A model generated the notes under the pieces. That model had not been told where the DNA came from. It saw only the letters and a list, made by a program, of their open reading frames with translations, and made no database searches. Positions 24,614-33,851 of a stretch of 64,000 nt of DNA are shown piece after piece. The translations under genes and the position numbers were made by a program. The first letter of the stretch is position 1, and each line of letters opens with the position of its first letter. The stretch lies in NCBI RefSeq assembly GCF_900155945.1, contig NZ_FTMN01000002.1, positions 310,001 through 374,000 of the forward strand, written 5' to 3'. This DNA comes from Marinobacterium stanieri (lineage in GTDB: Bacteria; Pseudomonadota; Gammaproteobacteria; Pseudomonadales; Balneatricaceae).

Positions 24614-26194
24614 ATGATCACTGAGGAAATCGTTGATCTTTCCCGGCTACAATTTGCCATTACGGCGATGTACCACTTCCTTTTCGTCCCGCTTACGCTG
24701 GGGCTGTCATTCATGCTGGCCATCATGGAATCCGTCTATGTCATGACCGGCAAACAGATCTACAAGGACATGACCCAGTTCTGGGGCAAGCTCTTTGGTA
24801 TCAACTTTGCCCTCGGTGTTACCACCGGTCTGACCATGGAATTCGAGTTTGGCACCAACTGGGCGTATTACTCGCATTATGTGGGCGACATCTTCGGTGC
24901 TCCTCTGGCCATTGAGGGACTGATGGCCTTCTTCCTGGAGTCCACTTTTGTCGGTTTGTTTTTCTTTGGTTGGGAACGCCTGAGCAAAGTAAAACACCTG
25001 ATGGTCACCTGGCTGGTGGCACTGGGCTCCAACATGTCTGCGCTCTGGATTCTGGTGGCCAATGGCTGGATGCAGAACCCGGTGGGCTCCGAGTTCAGCT
25101 ATGAAACCATGCGCATGGAGATGACCAGCTTTGCCGAGGTGTTCCTGAACCCGGTCGCTCAGGTCAAATTCGTACACACCGTATCCGCGGGTTATACCAC
25201 TGCTGCCATGTTCGTCCTGGGTATCAGTGCCTACTACCTGCTGAAAGGGCGTGATCTGGCATTTGCCCGTCGCTCCTTCGCCATCGCCTCCGCCTTTGGC
25301 CTGGCCGCATCCCTGTCGGTCATCCTGCTGGGTGATGAGTCCGGTTACGAGATCGGTGATGTGCAGAAAACCAAACTGGCCGTCATCGAAGCGGAATGGG
25401 AAACCGAAGAAGCGCCGGCCGCCTTCACCCTGTTTGGCATGCCCAACGACGAAACCATGGAGACCGATTACGCAATCAAGATCCCCTATGTCATGGGCAT
25501 CATCGCGACTCGATCCATTGACGAAGAAGTTATTGGTATCAAGGATCTGGTCATCGAGCACGAAGCGCGCATCCGTAACGGCATGCAGGCCTATGCCCTG
25601 CTGGAGCGCCTGCGCAACGGAGAAGAAACCGATGCGCTCAAGGCCGAGTTCGATCAGGTCAAGGGCGACCTGGGCTTTGGCCTGCTGCTGAAAAAATACA
25701 CCGACAATGTGGTCGATGCGACAGACGAGCAGATCAAAATGGCTGCGCGGGACACCATCCCCAGCGTGGCGCCGATGTTCTGGGCCTTCCGCATCATGGT
25801 GGCCTGTGGCTTCTGGATGTTGATGATCTTTGCGCTGTCGTTCTACTTCACCGCACGCCGCACTTCGTTCAACAAGCCCTGGTTGCTGCGCCTGGCGCTG
25901 TTCTCGATACCGGCCCCCTGGATCGCGTCCGAGATGGGCTGGTTTGTGGCCGAGTTCGGCCGTCAGCCCTGGGCCATTGGTGAAATTCTGCCTACCTATG
26001 TTGCGCCCTCGGTACTGACCAAGGCCGATCTACTGGGCAGCCTGTTCGCCTTTATCGCGCTGTACACCCTGCTGGCGATTGTCGAGATCTATCTGATGGT
26101 GAAATTTGCCCGCCTGGGTCCCAGCAGTCTGCATACCGGCCGTTACCACCACGAACAACAGCACGACGCAGCCGATGCTGCCGTGAAAGTCTGA
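24614..26194 (+). CDS. cydA: cytochrome bd quinol oxidase subunit I CydA
   Basis: A 526-aa membrane protein of the long Q-loop type (E. coli 522). The heme b595 ligand is His21 ([10 protein letters not shown]), the b558 ligand His is in [15 protein letters not shown], and the conserved [13 protein letters not shown] lies near residue 440. It oxidises quinol and reduces oxygen with high affinity. GAGACTGGTA precedes the ATG. First gene of cydABX. Confidence 0.96.
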   Translation: MITEEIVDLSRLQFAITAMYHFLFVPLTLGLSFMLAIMESVYVMTGKQIYKDMTQFWGKLFGINFALGVTTGLTMEFEFGTNWAYYSHYVGDIFGAPLAIEGLMAFFLESTFVGLFFFGWERLSKVKHLMVTWLVALGSNMSALWILVANGWMQNPVGSEFSYETMRMEMTSFAEVFLNPVAQVKFVHTVSAGYTTAAMFVLGISAYYLLKGRDLAFARRSFAIASAFGLAASLSVILLGDESGYEIGDVQKTKLAVIEAEWETEEAPAAFTLFGMPNDETMETDYAIKIPYVMGIIATRSIDEEVIGIKDLVIEHEARIRNGMQAYALLERLRNGEETDALKAEFDQVKGDLGFGLLLKKYTDNVVDATDEQIKMAARDTIPSVAPMFWAFRIMVACGFWMLMIFALSFYFTARRTSFNKPWLLRLALFSIPAPWIASEMGWFVAEFGRQPWAIGEILPTYVAPSVLTKADLLGSLFAFIALYTLLAIVEIYLMVKFARLGPSSLHTGRYHHEQQHDAADAAVKV

Positions 26195-26213
26195 ACACCT
26201 GAGGAGACTGGAT

Positions 26214-27356
26214 ATGCTGTTTGATTATGAAACTCTGAAACTGCTCTGGTGGGTGCTGGTTGGCGTGCTGCTGATTGGCTTCGCCATCACCGACGGCTTT
26301 GATATGGGGGCCTGTGCCCTGCTGCCGCTGATCGGTAAAACCGACGACGAACGTCGCGTGGTAATCAATACCGTTGGCCCGCACTGGGAAGGCAACCAGG
26401 TCTGGTTCATCACCGCCGGTGGTGCTCTGTTTGCCGCCTGGCCAGCTGTCTATGCGGCGGCGTTCTCCGGCTTCTACTGGGCCATGCTGCTGGTGCTGTT
26501 CGCCCTGTTCTTCCGTCCGGTCGGCTTTGACTATCGCTCCAAGCTGGCCAACACCAAGTGGCGTCGCGCCTGGGACTGGGGCCTGATTGCCGGTGGTGTT
26601 GTGCCGTCGCTGGTATTCGGTGTTGCCTTTGGCAACCTGTTGCTGGGCGTACCCTTCCAGCATGACGAATTCATGCGTCCCAGCTACGATGGCAATCTGT
26701 TCGGCCTGCTGAACCCCTTCGGCCTGCTCTGCGGTGTCGTCAGCCTGGCCATGCTGTCCATGCATGGCGCGGTCTGGATTAACCTGCGCAGCCATGGCGA
26801 AGTGGAACGCCGCGCCAAGGGCTATGCCCAATTGCTGGCCTTGGTGACACTGGCAGCCTTCGCCCTGGCCGGTATCTGGCTCAGCATGGGCATCGATGGC
26901 TACAAGATTCTCAGCCAACCGGAACTGGGCGCCCTGCCCAATCCGCTGGCCAAGGAAGTGGTCATTGCTGAAGGTGCCTGGCTGGCTAACTACAGCCTCT
27001 ATCCGCTGACCATGCTGGCGCCCATTAGCGGTTTCATCGGTCTGATCGGTGTATTCCTGCTGGCAGGCCGCAACAAGCCGGGCTGGGCTTTCCTGTTCAG
27101 TTCACTGGCATTGGCCGGCATCATCGCCACCGCCGGGGTATCCATGTTCCCGTTCGTGATGCCGTCGAGCCTCAGCCCCAATTCCAGCCTGACCCTTTGG
27201 GATGCAGCATCCAGTCACCTGACCCTGAACGTAATGGCGATTGCAGCCTTTATCTTCGTGCCGATCATTCTGGCCTACACCCTGTGGTGCTACCGCGCCC
27301 TCTGGTCGAAGATTTCGGTGGATTACATTCAGGAAAACGATTACTCATCCTATTAA
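26214..27356 (+). CDS. cydB: cytochrome bd quinol oxidase subunit II CydB
   Basis: A 380-aa protein with eight to nine membrane helices, matching E. coli CydB (379). Seen are the N-terminal LWWVLVGVLLIGFAITDGFDMG, the EGNQVWFITAGGALFAAWP block and MLLVLFALFFRPVGFDYRSK. It begins 19 nt after cydA with GAGGAGA upstream. Confidence 0.96.
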   Translation: MLFDYETLKLLWWVLVGVLLIGFAITDGFDMGACALLPLIGKTDDERRVVINTVGPHWEGNQVWFITAGGALFAAWPAVYAAAFSGFYWAMLLVLFALFFRPVGFDYRSKLANTKWRRAWDWGLIAGGVVPSLVFGVAFGNLLLGVPFQHDEFMRPSYDGNLFGLLNPFGLLCGVVSLAMLSMHGAVWINLRSHGEVERRAKGYAQLLALVTLAAFALAGIWLSMGIDGYKILSQPELGALPNPLAKEVVIAEGAWLANYSLYPLTMLAPISGFIGLIGVFLLAGRNKPGWAFLFSSLALAGIIATAGVSMFPFVMPSSLSPNSSLTLWDAASSHLTLNVMAIAAFIFVPIILAYTLWCYRALWSKISVDYIQENDYSSY

Positions 27357-27369
27357 AGGAGATACAACC

Positions 27370-27468
27370 ATGTGGTACTTCGCCTGGATTCTCGGTGTGC
27401 TCCTGGCCTGCTCATTCGGCATCATCAATGCGATGTGGCTGGAGCACGAGGATATCGATAACCCCTGA
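27370..27468 (+). CDS. cydX: cytochrome bd accessory subunit CydX
   Basis: A 32-aa single-helix peptide: MWYFAWILGVLLACSFGIIN, followed by AMWLEHEDIDNP. The WYFAWILG start and AMW-E segment are those of CydX, which stabilises the heme centres of the bd oxidase. AAGGAGATA precedes the ATG. Confidence 0.95.
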   Translation: MWYFAWILGVLLACSFGIINAMWLEHEDIDNP

Positions 27469-27491
27469 CAGCTTGCCTGTCATCTCTCCTC

Positions 27492-27520
27492 AAAGGCGCC
27501 CCTGGCGCCTTTTTTTATTT
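27492..27520 (+). terminator. intrinsic terminator of cydABX
   Basis: AAAGGCGCC-CCT-GGCGCCTTT stem running into seven T. It closes the cyd operon before the histidine-kinase-like gene. Confidence 0.92.
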
Positions 27521-27622
27521 TCATCTGTCATCAGGTGGCAATTAGTGCCGCGCTCCGGGGCCTTCTTCCGTTATAATCTGCAGAGAATACGTTTCATTTA
27601 TCGAGACAACGGACCGCCTTAG

Positions 27623-29053
27623 ATGACAAACCGACTTCTCCTGGCTGCAGCTTTACTCTTTACTTCACCTTTCAGTCAGGCGGCCCTGCTGGATCCATTC
27701 CGTAACGAGGATGGCAGTACCCGCTGGCAATACGTCGCCAACTTCTCCAGTGGCGTATTGATTATTCTGCTGACACTGGTCGTGATCAGCCTGTTCGTCA
27801 CCTGGCGCCGCGCGCGGCGTTATAACGTGGAACTGGAAGCCATCCGCGGACACCTGGAGCAGCGCGTGCAGGACCGTACCGCCAAACTTGAACACGAAGT
27901 GTCCGAGCACGTGATTACCACCCAGCGCCTGCAGTCATCCGAGGCGTATATCCGCAATATACTGACCTCCATGCCGTTGGTCCTGGTGGGCCTGAGCAAG
28001 GACGGCACCATCACGCAATGGAACCGCCGTGCGGAAGAGCGCTCCGGCATCAGCACAGAGGAAGCGATCGGGCAGAACCTTTGGAAGATCTACCCCGATA
28101 TCACTGTCACACCCAAGCACATCGAGCAGGCCATCGAACAGAATGAAGCCCTGACCTTGCGCTACAGCCAACCCGGCAGCTACCACATGGATATCACCGT
28201 ATATCCGCTGGAGCACACCCAGGAGCCCGGCGTCGTTATCCTGGTGGATGATGTGACCCGCCAGGTCATCGCCGAAAACATGCTGATTCACCACGACAAG
28301 CTGTCATCCATGGGTGAACTGGCCACCACCATGGCCAACGATATCAACCCGCCGCTGCAGGCGATCCTGTTTGATCTGCGCAATTTCCAGAGCCTGCTGG
28401 AATCCGGCAAACTGCAAAACACCGGTGCCGATTCCGCTGCCGAGGTGGAGCGCGTACAGCAGTTGCTGCAAAACGCCTCCAAGAATGGCCAACAGGTTGA
28501 GTCCGTGATTCGAAATCTGCTCGATTTTGCCCATGGCCGCAACGACAGCGCCCAGGATGCCAACGTGGTGGATATTCTGGAGCACTCCCTGATTCAGGCA
28601 GGTGATGTCCTGTCGGTGCCTAATGCAGTGCCCTTCCGAAATATCGACATTGAGCGTCACTTTGAAGGCGAGATTCCGCTGGCGCCCTGTTATATCACTG
28701 AACTTCAGCAGGTTTTCCTGACCCTGTTCCGTCATGCCTACCAGTCCCTGGTAGACAAGTCCCAGCGTCTGGGAGCCGAGTTCACGCCCTGTATCAAACT
28801 CTATGTGACTGAATGCTACGATGCCCTGTCGATCCGTATTCAGCACAACGGCACCGGCCTGGACAGCGATGAACAGATGCACCTGTTCGAGCCCTACATG
28901 CGCAAGGGCAATGAAACCAAGGCGGCGGAAGAAGCCGACAAGCGACTGTCATTCCCCTACTTCGTGATTACCGAACAGCACAAGGGTCAAATGGCCGTTA
29001 CCTCTGACCCGGATGTGGGTACCACCTTCCACATCCAGCTCGACCTGCACTAA
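27623..29053 (+). CDS. histidine-kinase-like protein lacking the phospho-acceptor His (pseudokinase)
   Basis: A 476-aa membrane protein: signal-like N terminus (1-20), a short periplasmic part, a membrane helix (about 42-60), coiled coil, PAS domain (about 105-212), then dimerisation and ATPase-like domains. The H-box reads MGELATTMANDINPPLQ, so the catalytic His is Asn239 and the following Glu is Asp. The N-box is altered too (LTLFRHAYQSL, where a kinase has NLLxNA), and the G1 motif has HNGTGL where DNGxGI is usual. The frame is intact, so selection for a non-kinase role is likely. No response regulator is adjacent. It lies after the cyd terminator. Confidence 0.82.
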   Translation: MTNRLLLAAALLFTSPFSQAALLDPFRNEDGSTRWQYVANFSSGVLIILLTLVVISLFVTWRRARRYNVELEAIRGHLEQRVQDRTAKLEHEVSEHVITTQRLQSSEAYIRNILTSMPLVLVGLSKDGTITQWNRRAEERSGISTEEAIGQNLWKIYPDITVTPKHIEQAIEQNEALTLRYSQPGSYHMDITVYPLEHTQEPGVVILVDDVTRQVIAENMLIHHDKLSSMGELATTMANDINPPLQAILFDLRNFQSLLESGKLQNTGADSAAEVERVQQLLQNASKNGQQVESVIRNLLDFAHGRNDSAQDANVVDILEHSLIQAGDVLSVPNAVPFRNIDIERHFEGEIPLAPCYITELQQVFLTLFRHAYQSLVDKSQRLGAEFTPCIKLYVTECYDALSIRIQHNGTGLDSDEQMHLFEPYMRKGNETKAAEEADKRLSFPYFVITEQHKGQMAVTSDPDVGTTFHIQLDLH

Positions 29054-29073
29054 TCAGCTACACAGCAGACACC

Positions 29074-29103
29074 AAAAAGGCGGCCGCTGGGGCCGCCTTT
29101 TTT
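29074..29103 (+). terminator. intrinsic terminator after the pseudokinase gene
   Basis: AAAAAGGCGGCC-GCTG-GGGCCGCCTTTTTT, also usable on the minus strand for the convergent RidA gene. Confidence 0.9.
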
Positions 29104-29137
29104 AATCCTTCAGGCTCAAACTGCCTGCTTATGAGGC

Positions 29138-29521
29138 TTATGCCGGCACTGCCGCATAGGCGACAATCTCACACAGCATCTCTTCACGAGCCAGCCCCGC
29201 CACTACCATGGCGGCCCGGTTGGGATAAGGTGCTTCAAAGTATTCTGCATACACCTGGTTGAACACCGGCAACTGCGCACGGTCGGTCACATAGATCAGC
29301 ACCTGGGTGACATCTGCCATGCTCAGCTCAGCGGCTTCGATGGTGTGCTTGAAGTTCTCCATGGTCTGGCGTGCCTGGGCCTCAATTCCCCCTTCAACCA
29401 CCTGGCCATTGGCATCAATGGGAATCTGGGCCGTGGACAGGGTGCCATTGGCAATAACGGCCCATTCAAGGGGCGCTTTGGAAGCAAAAAGATCAGTCTT
29501 CACAGCTGTTTTCATTGTCAT
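29138..29521 (-). CDS. RidA family protein (YjgF/YER057c/UK114)
   Basis: A 127-aa protein of the Rid family. The key Arg lies in YPNRAAMVVAGL and the closing Glu in EMLCEIVAYA, as in RidA enzymes that hydrolyse reactive enamine/imine intermediates. The central block TMENFKHTIEAAELSMADVTQVLIYVTD is typical. The downstream ATG (MKTAV) has a better-spaced GAG than the first ATG. Downstream of the BCCT carrier gene on the same strand; may clear imines made in amine degradation. Confidence 0.88.
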   Translation of the reverse strand: MTMKTAVKTDLFASKAPLEWAVIANGTLSTAQIPIDANGQVVEGGIEAQARQTMENFKHTIEAAELSMADVTQVLIYVTDRAQLPVFNQVYAEYFEAPYPNRAAMVVAGLAREEMLCEIVAYAAVPA

Positions 29522-29595
29522 CTCGTGTATTCAGTCGCGGAAAAATAGAAAAATCCGGTTGCCGCACAGAGCACGGCAACCGGAACAAAGGGAAG

Positions 29596-31167
29596 TTAAA
29601 GGCCTTGTTCTTTAGCCATCTGACGGGCAATGCGAGGAGCGACCCAAAGGGAGGGCAACAGCACCAGTGACACCGGTACAGCAGTCACCACGATGAAGGA
29701 CTGGAGTGCCGAGATACCGCCGGAGCCGATGGAGATCAGCAGTGCCGCCATGACGCCCATCATCACGCCCCAGAAAATGCGGACGCTGGTCTGCGGGTGG
29801 TCAGTACCGGTCATCACCATGGACACGGCATAGGTCATGGAGTCACCGGTAGTCGCCACGAAAATGGTGGTCAGAATCAGGAACAGCACCGAGACCAGGA
29901 AGCCCATGGGCAGCTGTTCGGTAATGGCCATCAGAGCGGCCGGGAGATTGAATCCGGTAAACGGCTCGGAGATCACACCCGGGTTGTTGAGCTCAAACGA
30001 GAGCCCGGCACCACCCACAATGGTGAACCAGAAGCAGGTGATCACCGGCGCCACCACCGAGATCAGCAGGATCATTTCACGGATGGTACGGCCACGGGAA
30101 ATACGCGCCACAAACATCGCCATCAGCGGACCATAGCCCAGGAACCAGCCCCAGAAGAACACGGTCCACCAGTCCAGCCAGCCGGTATCGGCACGGAAGG
30201 TTGCCATCGGGATGAACTGGTCCAGGTAGATACCGAAAGAGTGCAGATAGCCATCCACGATGAAGCCGGTCGGCCCCAGCAACAGGATGAACGCCATCAG
30301 TGCCACCGCCAGGATCACGTTGGCACGACTCAGGATCTGAATGCCGCGGTTCACCCCACTGACCGCAGAGAGGGTGTAGATACCGATCAGCGCGATCAGG
30401 ATGAACACCTGGGTACCGTAGGTATTGGGAATACCAAACAGTTTCTCCAGACCAAAGCTGACCTGCAGCCCTAGAAAACCGATGGGGCCAACAGTGCCTG
30501 CAACCACTGCCAGCACACAGCAGGAGTCGACAATGGCACCCAGAGGGCCTTTCATGACACGGTCGCCCAACACCGGATACAGCAATGTACGCGGTTTCAG
30601 CGGCAGGCCTTTTTCATAGTGCAGGTACATGAAGATAATGCCGGTCAGGCTGCCCAGAATCGCCCAGGCCAGAAAACCCCAGTGCATGAAGCTTTGCGCC
30701 AGCGCGTTATAGGCGGCCTGAAGCGTGCCGGTTTCCGCGCCTTCACCCGCAAACAGCGGTGGTGGCGAGGTAAAATGCGCCATGGGCTCAGCCGCTGCCC
30801 AGAACACCCCTCCACCGGCCAGCAGCGTACACATGATGATGGAGATCCACTGGAAGGTGGTGATATCCGGCGTATCCGTACCGCCCATCACCACACTGCC
30901 TGTGCGGCCGACACTCAGTACCAGACCGATCAGGAAAGTAAGCAGGAGCAGCACCTGCCAGTAGGCCCCGAACAGCTTGGTCGAGGTAGCAAAGGCGGCA
31001 TTGACCCAGCCAGACACCAGGTCAATATCATAGAGGGCAAGAGCGGCGAACAGGACAAGAATCCCGCCGCTGATCAGGAACACGGGCAGATCCACACCTG
31101 ACAGCCACGACTTTTTGGGCATATCAAGCTCCTGGCTGACAGACGCAGCCTGAGTAGTTGTATTCAT
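29596..31167 (-). CDS. BCCT family betaine/carnitine/choline-type transporter
   Basis: A 523-aa protein with about twelve membrane helices. Family hallmarks are FWAAAEPMAHF in helix 4, YGPLMAMFVARISRGRTIREMI (cytosolic loop) and the NTYGTQVFILIALIGIYTLSA region. The ATG at 31167 has GGGAGA upstream; an in-frame ATG further out does not. BCCT carriers import quaternary amines with Na+ or H+. The exact substrate is unknown. It follows the dipeptidase and aldehyde dehydrogenase genes. Confidence 0.9.
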   Translation of the reverse strand: MNTTTQAASVSQELDMPKKSWLSGVDLPVFLISGGILVLFAALALYDIDLVSGWVNAAFATSTKLFGAYWQVLLLLTFLIGLVLSVGRTGSVVMGGTDTPDITTFQWISIIMCTLLAGGGVFWAAAEPMAHFTSPPPLFAGEGAETGTLQAAYNALAQSFMHWGFLAWAILGSLTGIIFMYLHYEKGLPLKPRTLLYPVLGDRVMKGPLGAIVDSCCVLAVVAGTVGPIGFLGLQVSFGLEKLFGIPNTYGTQVFILIALIGIYTLSAVSGVNRGIQILSRANVILAVALMAFILLLGPTGFIVDGYLHSFGIYLDQFIPMATFRADTGWLDWWTVFFWGWFLGYGPLMAMFVARISRGRTIREMILLISVVAPVITCFWFTIVGGAGLSFELNNPGVISEPFTGFNLPAALMAITEQLPMGFLVSVLFLILTTIFVATTGDSMTYAVSMVMTGTDHPQTSVRIFWGVMMGVMAALLISIGSGGISALQSFIVVTAVPVSLVLLPSLWVAPRIARQMAKEQGL

Positions 31168-31271
31168 CTTAGTCTCCCGGCGAGCTTTTATATTTATGGT
31201 TCGGAGCATCGACGGGGGCATTGCCGTCCGGCCGGGGACACCGGACGGCAACTGTTTTCAGTCGCGCTGTG

Positions 31272-32270
31272 CTATTGCGGTTGCAGCGCATCCTCGAGGA
31301 AGTTGAGCCAGTTTCGGCCCATGATTCGCGCCACATCCTCGTCACTGAAACCTCGCGCCTGAAGGCCTGCGGTCAGATTGGGGAAGTCACGACTGTCACG
31401 GAACCAGGACAGCGGGCGCGGCCAGTCCGCATTGGACTTGGAGCCCTCGCCGTAATCCATCTCTTTCGACCAGCGGCCATTGCGCATCCATTCCAGCACC
31501 GACAGCGGCTGCTCCTGGCACAGGTCGGTGCCAATACCTATGTGTTCAACGCCCATCAGATCCGCCGTACTGGCGACCATGTCGCAGAACTCTTCCAGCG
31601 TGCAGTCGGAACCGTTCTTGAGATGGAACGGATAGAGGCTGAATCCCAGCAATCCACCAGACTCGCCCAACGCCTTTAGCACAGTGTCAGACTTGTTGCG
31701 CTTGGCAGCGTGGAAGCTGGTCGGGTTGGCGTGCGAGATCACGATGGGGCGCTCGGACAGCTCAATGGCATCCAGGGTACTGCGCTCGCCGCTATGACTC
31801 ATATCGATAACCATGCCGACCCGGTTCATCTCGCGGATCGCCTGCTTGCCGAAACGGGTGACACCACTGTCTTCCGCCTCATAACAACCGCAGGCCAGCA
31901 GACTCTGGTTGTTGTAGGTCAGCTGCATGATCATCAGGTTCAGCTCACGCATCACCTCGACCATGCCGATATCGTCCTCGATGGGCGAGCAGTTCTGGGC
32001 ACCAAACATGATGCCCACCTTGCCCAACGCCTTGGCGCGACGAATATCCTCGGCGGACTTCACCGGCATGATCAGATCGCGGTTGTACTCAAAGTGGCGA
32101 TTCCACTCGGCGATACGCAGCAGAGTTTCACGAATCTGCTCGTGGTAGACAATGGTAACGTGCACCATGGTCACCCCGCCTTCGCGCAACTGCTCGAAGA
32201 TGTGACGGTTCCAGTTGGAATACTGAAGCCCGTCGACCACGATCAGGTCTTTGTGCAGGTTCTGGTTCAT
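31272..32270 (-). CDS. membrane dipeptidase family zinc hydrolase
   Basis: A 332-aa protein of the renal dipeptidase family (M19). Blocks seen: LIVVDGLQYSNWN (the first metal site usually reads DGHxD, so the His/Asp pair is changed here), GKVGIMFGAQN, LTYNNQS, VGMVIDMSHSGERSTLDA, PIVISHANP and GIGTDL. The changed first site suggests a noncanonical reaction. Relatives sit in amine-degradation loci. The ATG at 32270 with GGAG 8 nt upstream is chosen over an earlier ATG that would overlap the dehydrogenase gene. Confidence 0.82.
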   Translation of the reverse strand: MNQNLHKDLIVVDGLQYSNWNRHIFEQLREGGVTMVHVTIVYHEQIRETLLRIAEWNRHFEYNRDLIMPVKSAEDIRRAKALGKVGIMFGAQNCSPIEDDIGMVEVMRELNLMIMQLTYNNQSLLACGCYEAEDSGVTRFGKQAIREMNRVGMVIDMSHSGERSTLDAIELSERPIVISHANPTSFHAAKRNKSDTVLKALGESGGLLGFSLYPFHLKNGSDCTLEEFCDMVASTADLMGVEHIGIGTDLCQEQPLSVLEWMRNGRWSKEMDYGEGSKSNADWPRPLSWFRDSRDFPNLTAGLQARGFSDEDVARIMGRNWLNFLEDALQPQ

Positions 32271-32283
32271 GGCCTGACTCCGC

Positions 32284-33726
32284 TTATGCACGCATGTAGG
32301 TAGTTTTAACGACGGTGTAGAACTCTTTCGCGTAAGTACCCTGCTCACGCGGGCCGAAGCTGGAGTCCTTGCGACCACCGAAAGGCACGTGGTAATCCGT
32401 ACCTGCGGTCGGCAGGTTGATCATCACGCAGCCGGTCTTGGCGTTACGCTTGAAGTCAGTGGCGTACTTCAGTGACTGGGTGCAGATGCCACCGGTCAGG
32501 CCGAAGTTGGTATCGTTCAGAGTCGCCAGTGCTTCGTCGTAGTCTTTCACCTTGATCACACAGGCGATCGGTGCAAAGGCTTCTTCACGGTTGATACGCA
32601 TGTCGTTGGTGGTGCCGGTAAACAGCGCCGGCTGCATGTAGTAGCCTTCGGTATCTTCGTTGAGCACCTGACCGCCACAGACCAGCTCGCCACCTTCGCT
32701 CTTGGCCAGCGCCAGGTATTCCAGGTTCTGCTCCATCTGGCGAGCATCCGCCACAGCGCCGATATGCACGCCCTCTTTCAGCGGGTGACCGACCACCAGT
32801 TTCTGCATTCGCGCTTTAACCGCTTCTACAAAGCGGTCATGAATACCTTCGGTGACGATCAGGCGGGAAGAAGCGGTACATTTCTGGCCGGTACCACCGA
32901 AGGCACCATTAACCGCACACTCGACAGCGTTATCCAGATCAGCATCATCCAGCACCACCAGAGCGTTCTTGCTGCCCATCTCCAGCTGGCACTTGACCAG
33001 GTTCACGGCGGTGGCAGCCGCCACCTTGCGACCGGTCTCCAGCGACCCGGTAAAGGTCAGAGCATTGATATCGCGGGAATTGATCAGTACATCCCCGACT
33101 TCCGCACCCGGCCCCATTACCAGGTTGAACGTACCGGCCGGCAGTCCCTGACGGGAGATGATTTCGGTCAGCGCCCAGGCCGATGCAGGCACCTGATTGG
33201 CCGGCTTCCAGACAACAGCGTTACCAAACGCCAGCGCCGGTGCGATTTTCCAGGCGCCGGTGGCGGTCGGGAAGTTCCAGGGGGTGATGATACCCACTAC
33301 ACCCACAGGCTCGCGGCGGGTTTCAACTTCGATACCGGGACGGACAGAATCGGCGGTTTCGCCCATCTGACGCAGCACTTCCGCGGCGTAGTAATGGAAA
33401 AACTGGCCGGAGCGGTAGATTTCACCAGCACCTTCTGCCAGAGTTTTGCCTTCTTCACGGGCCAGCAGCTCCCCCAACTCGTCCTTGCGGGCGATCAGCT
33501 CGTCACCAATGGACATGAGCACGGAGTAACGCTGCTCCAGACCGCTTTTCTGCCATTCCAGCTGGCCCAGGTTTGCCGCAGCAATCGCTGCCTGTGTCTG
33601 TGCCTTGTCAGCCTGGGCATACTGGCCGATCACATCACTGGTGTCAGCCGGACTGATATTGGCGACCACGCCCGCGCCTTCAACCCATTCACCGGCGATA
33701 TAGTTACGAAAAATTGATTCAGACAT
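32284..33726 (-). CDS. aldehyde dehydrogenase (2,5-dioxovalerate dehydrogenase-like)
   Basis: A 480-aa NAD(P)-dependent enzyme. The motif ITPWNFPTATGAWKIAPAL is followed by LEMGSKNALVVLDDADLD (general-base Glu) and the catalytic Cys in GGTGQKCTASSR. The C-terminal segment GTDYHVPFGGRKDSSFGPREQG is typical of the alpha-ketoglutarate semialdehyde dehydrogenase group, which ends hydroxyproline and sugar-acid pathways. GGAGG lies 6 nt before the ATG at 33726. First gene of the operon with dipeptidase and BCCT genes. Confidence 0.88.
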   Translation of the reverse strand: MSESIFRNYIAGEWVEGAGVVANISPADTSDVIGQYAQADKAQTQAAIAAANLGQLEWQKSGLEQRYSVLMSIGDELIARKDELGELLAREEGKTLAEGAGEIYRSGQFFHYYAAEVLRQMGETADSVRPGIEVETRREPVGVVGIITPWNFPTATGAWKIAPALAFGNAVVWKPANQVPASAWALTEIISRQGLPAGTFNLVMGPGAEVGDVLINSRDINALTFTGSLETGRKVAAATAVNLVKCQLEMGSKNALVVLDDADLDNAVECAVNGAFGGTGQKCTASSRLIVTEGIHDRFVEAVKARMQKLVVGHPLKEGVHIGAVADARQMEQNLEYLALAKSEGGELVCGGQVLNEDTEGYYMQPALFTGTTNDMRINREEAFAPIACVIKVKDYDEALATLNDTNFGLTGGICTQSLKYATDFKRNAKTGCVMINLPTAGTDYHVPFGGRKDSSFGPREQGTYAKEFYTVVKTTYMRA

Positions 33727-33800
33727 GATTACCTCCACCAAATTGATGGATTCATCCTAGGCGCAGTGTTTTAATAATAAAAATTAATAAATAATATTCC

Positions 33801-33821
33801 GTGATAAAAATACCTTATCAC
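33801..33821. promoter_or_regulatory. LysR operator palindrome GTGATAA-N7-TTATCAC
   Basis: A perfect 7-bp inverted repeat in the divergent gap between the aldehyde dehydrogenase operon and the lysR gene. It contains the T-N11-A pattern of LysR-type sites and lies 30 bp before the lysR ATG, the usual place for autoregulation and divergent control. Confidence 0.7.
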
Positions 33822-33851
33822 TGATACTTGATGTGAACGGGAGGCCTCGCC

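Noticed and set aside
24707-25561. Minus-strand frame opposite cydA
   Set aside because: cydA is certain; the antisense frame has no ribosome site or known motif.
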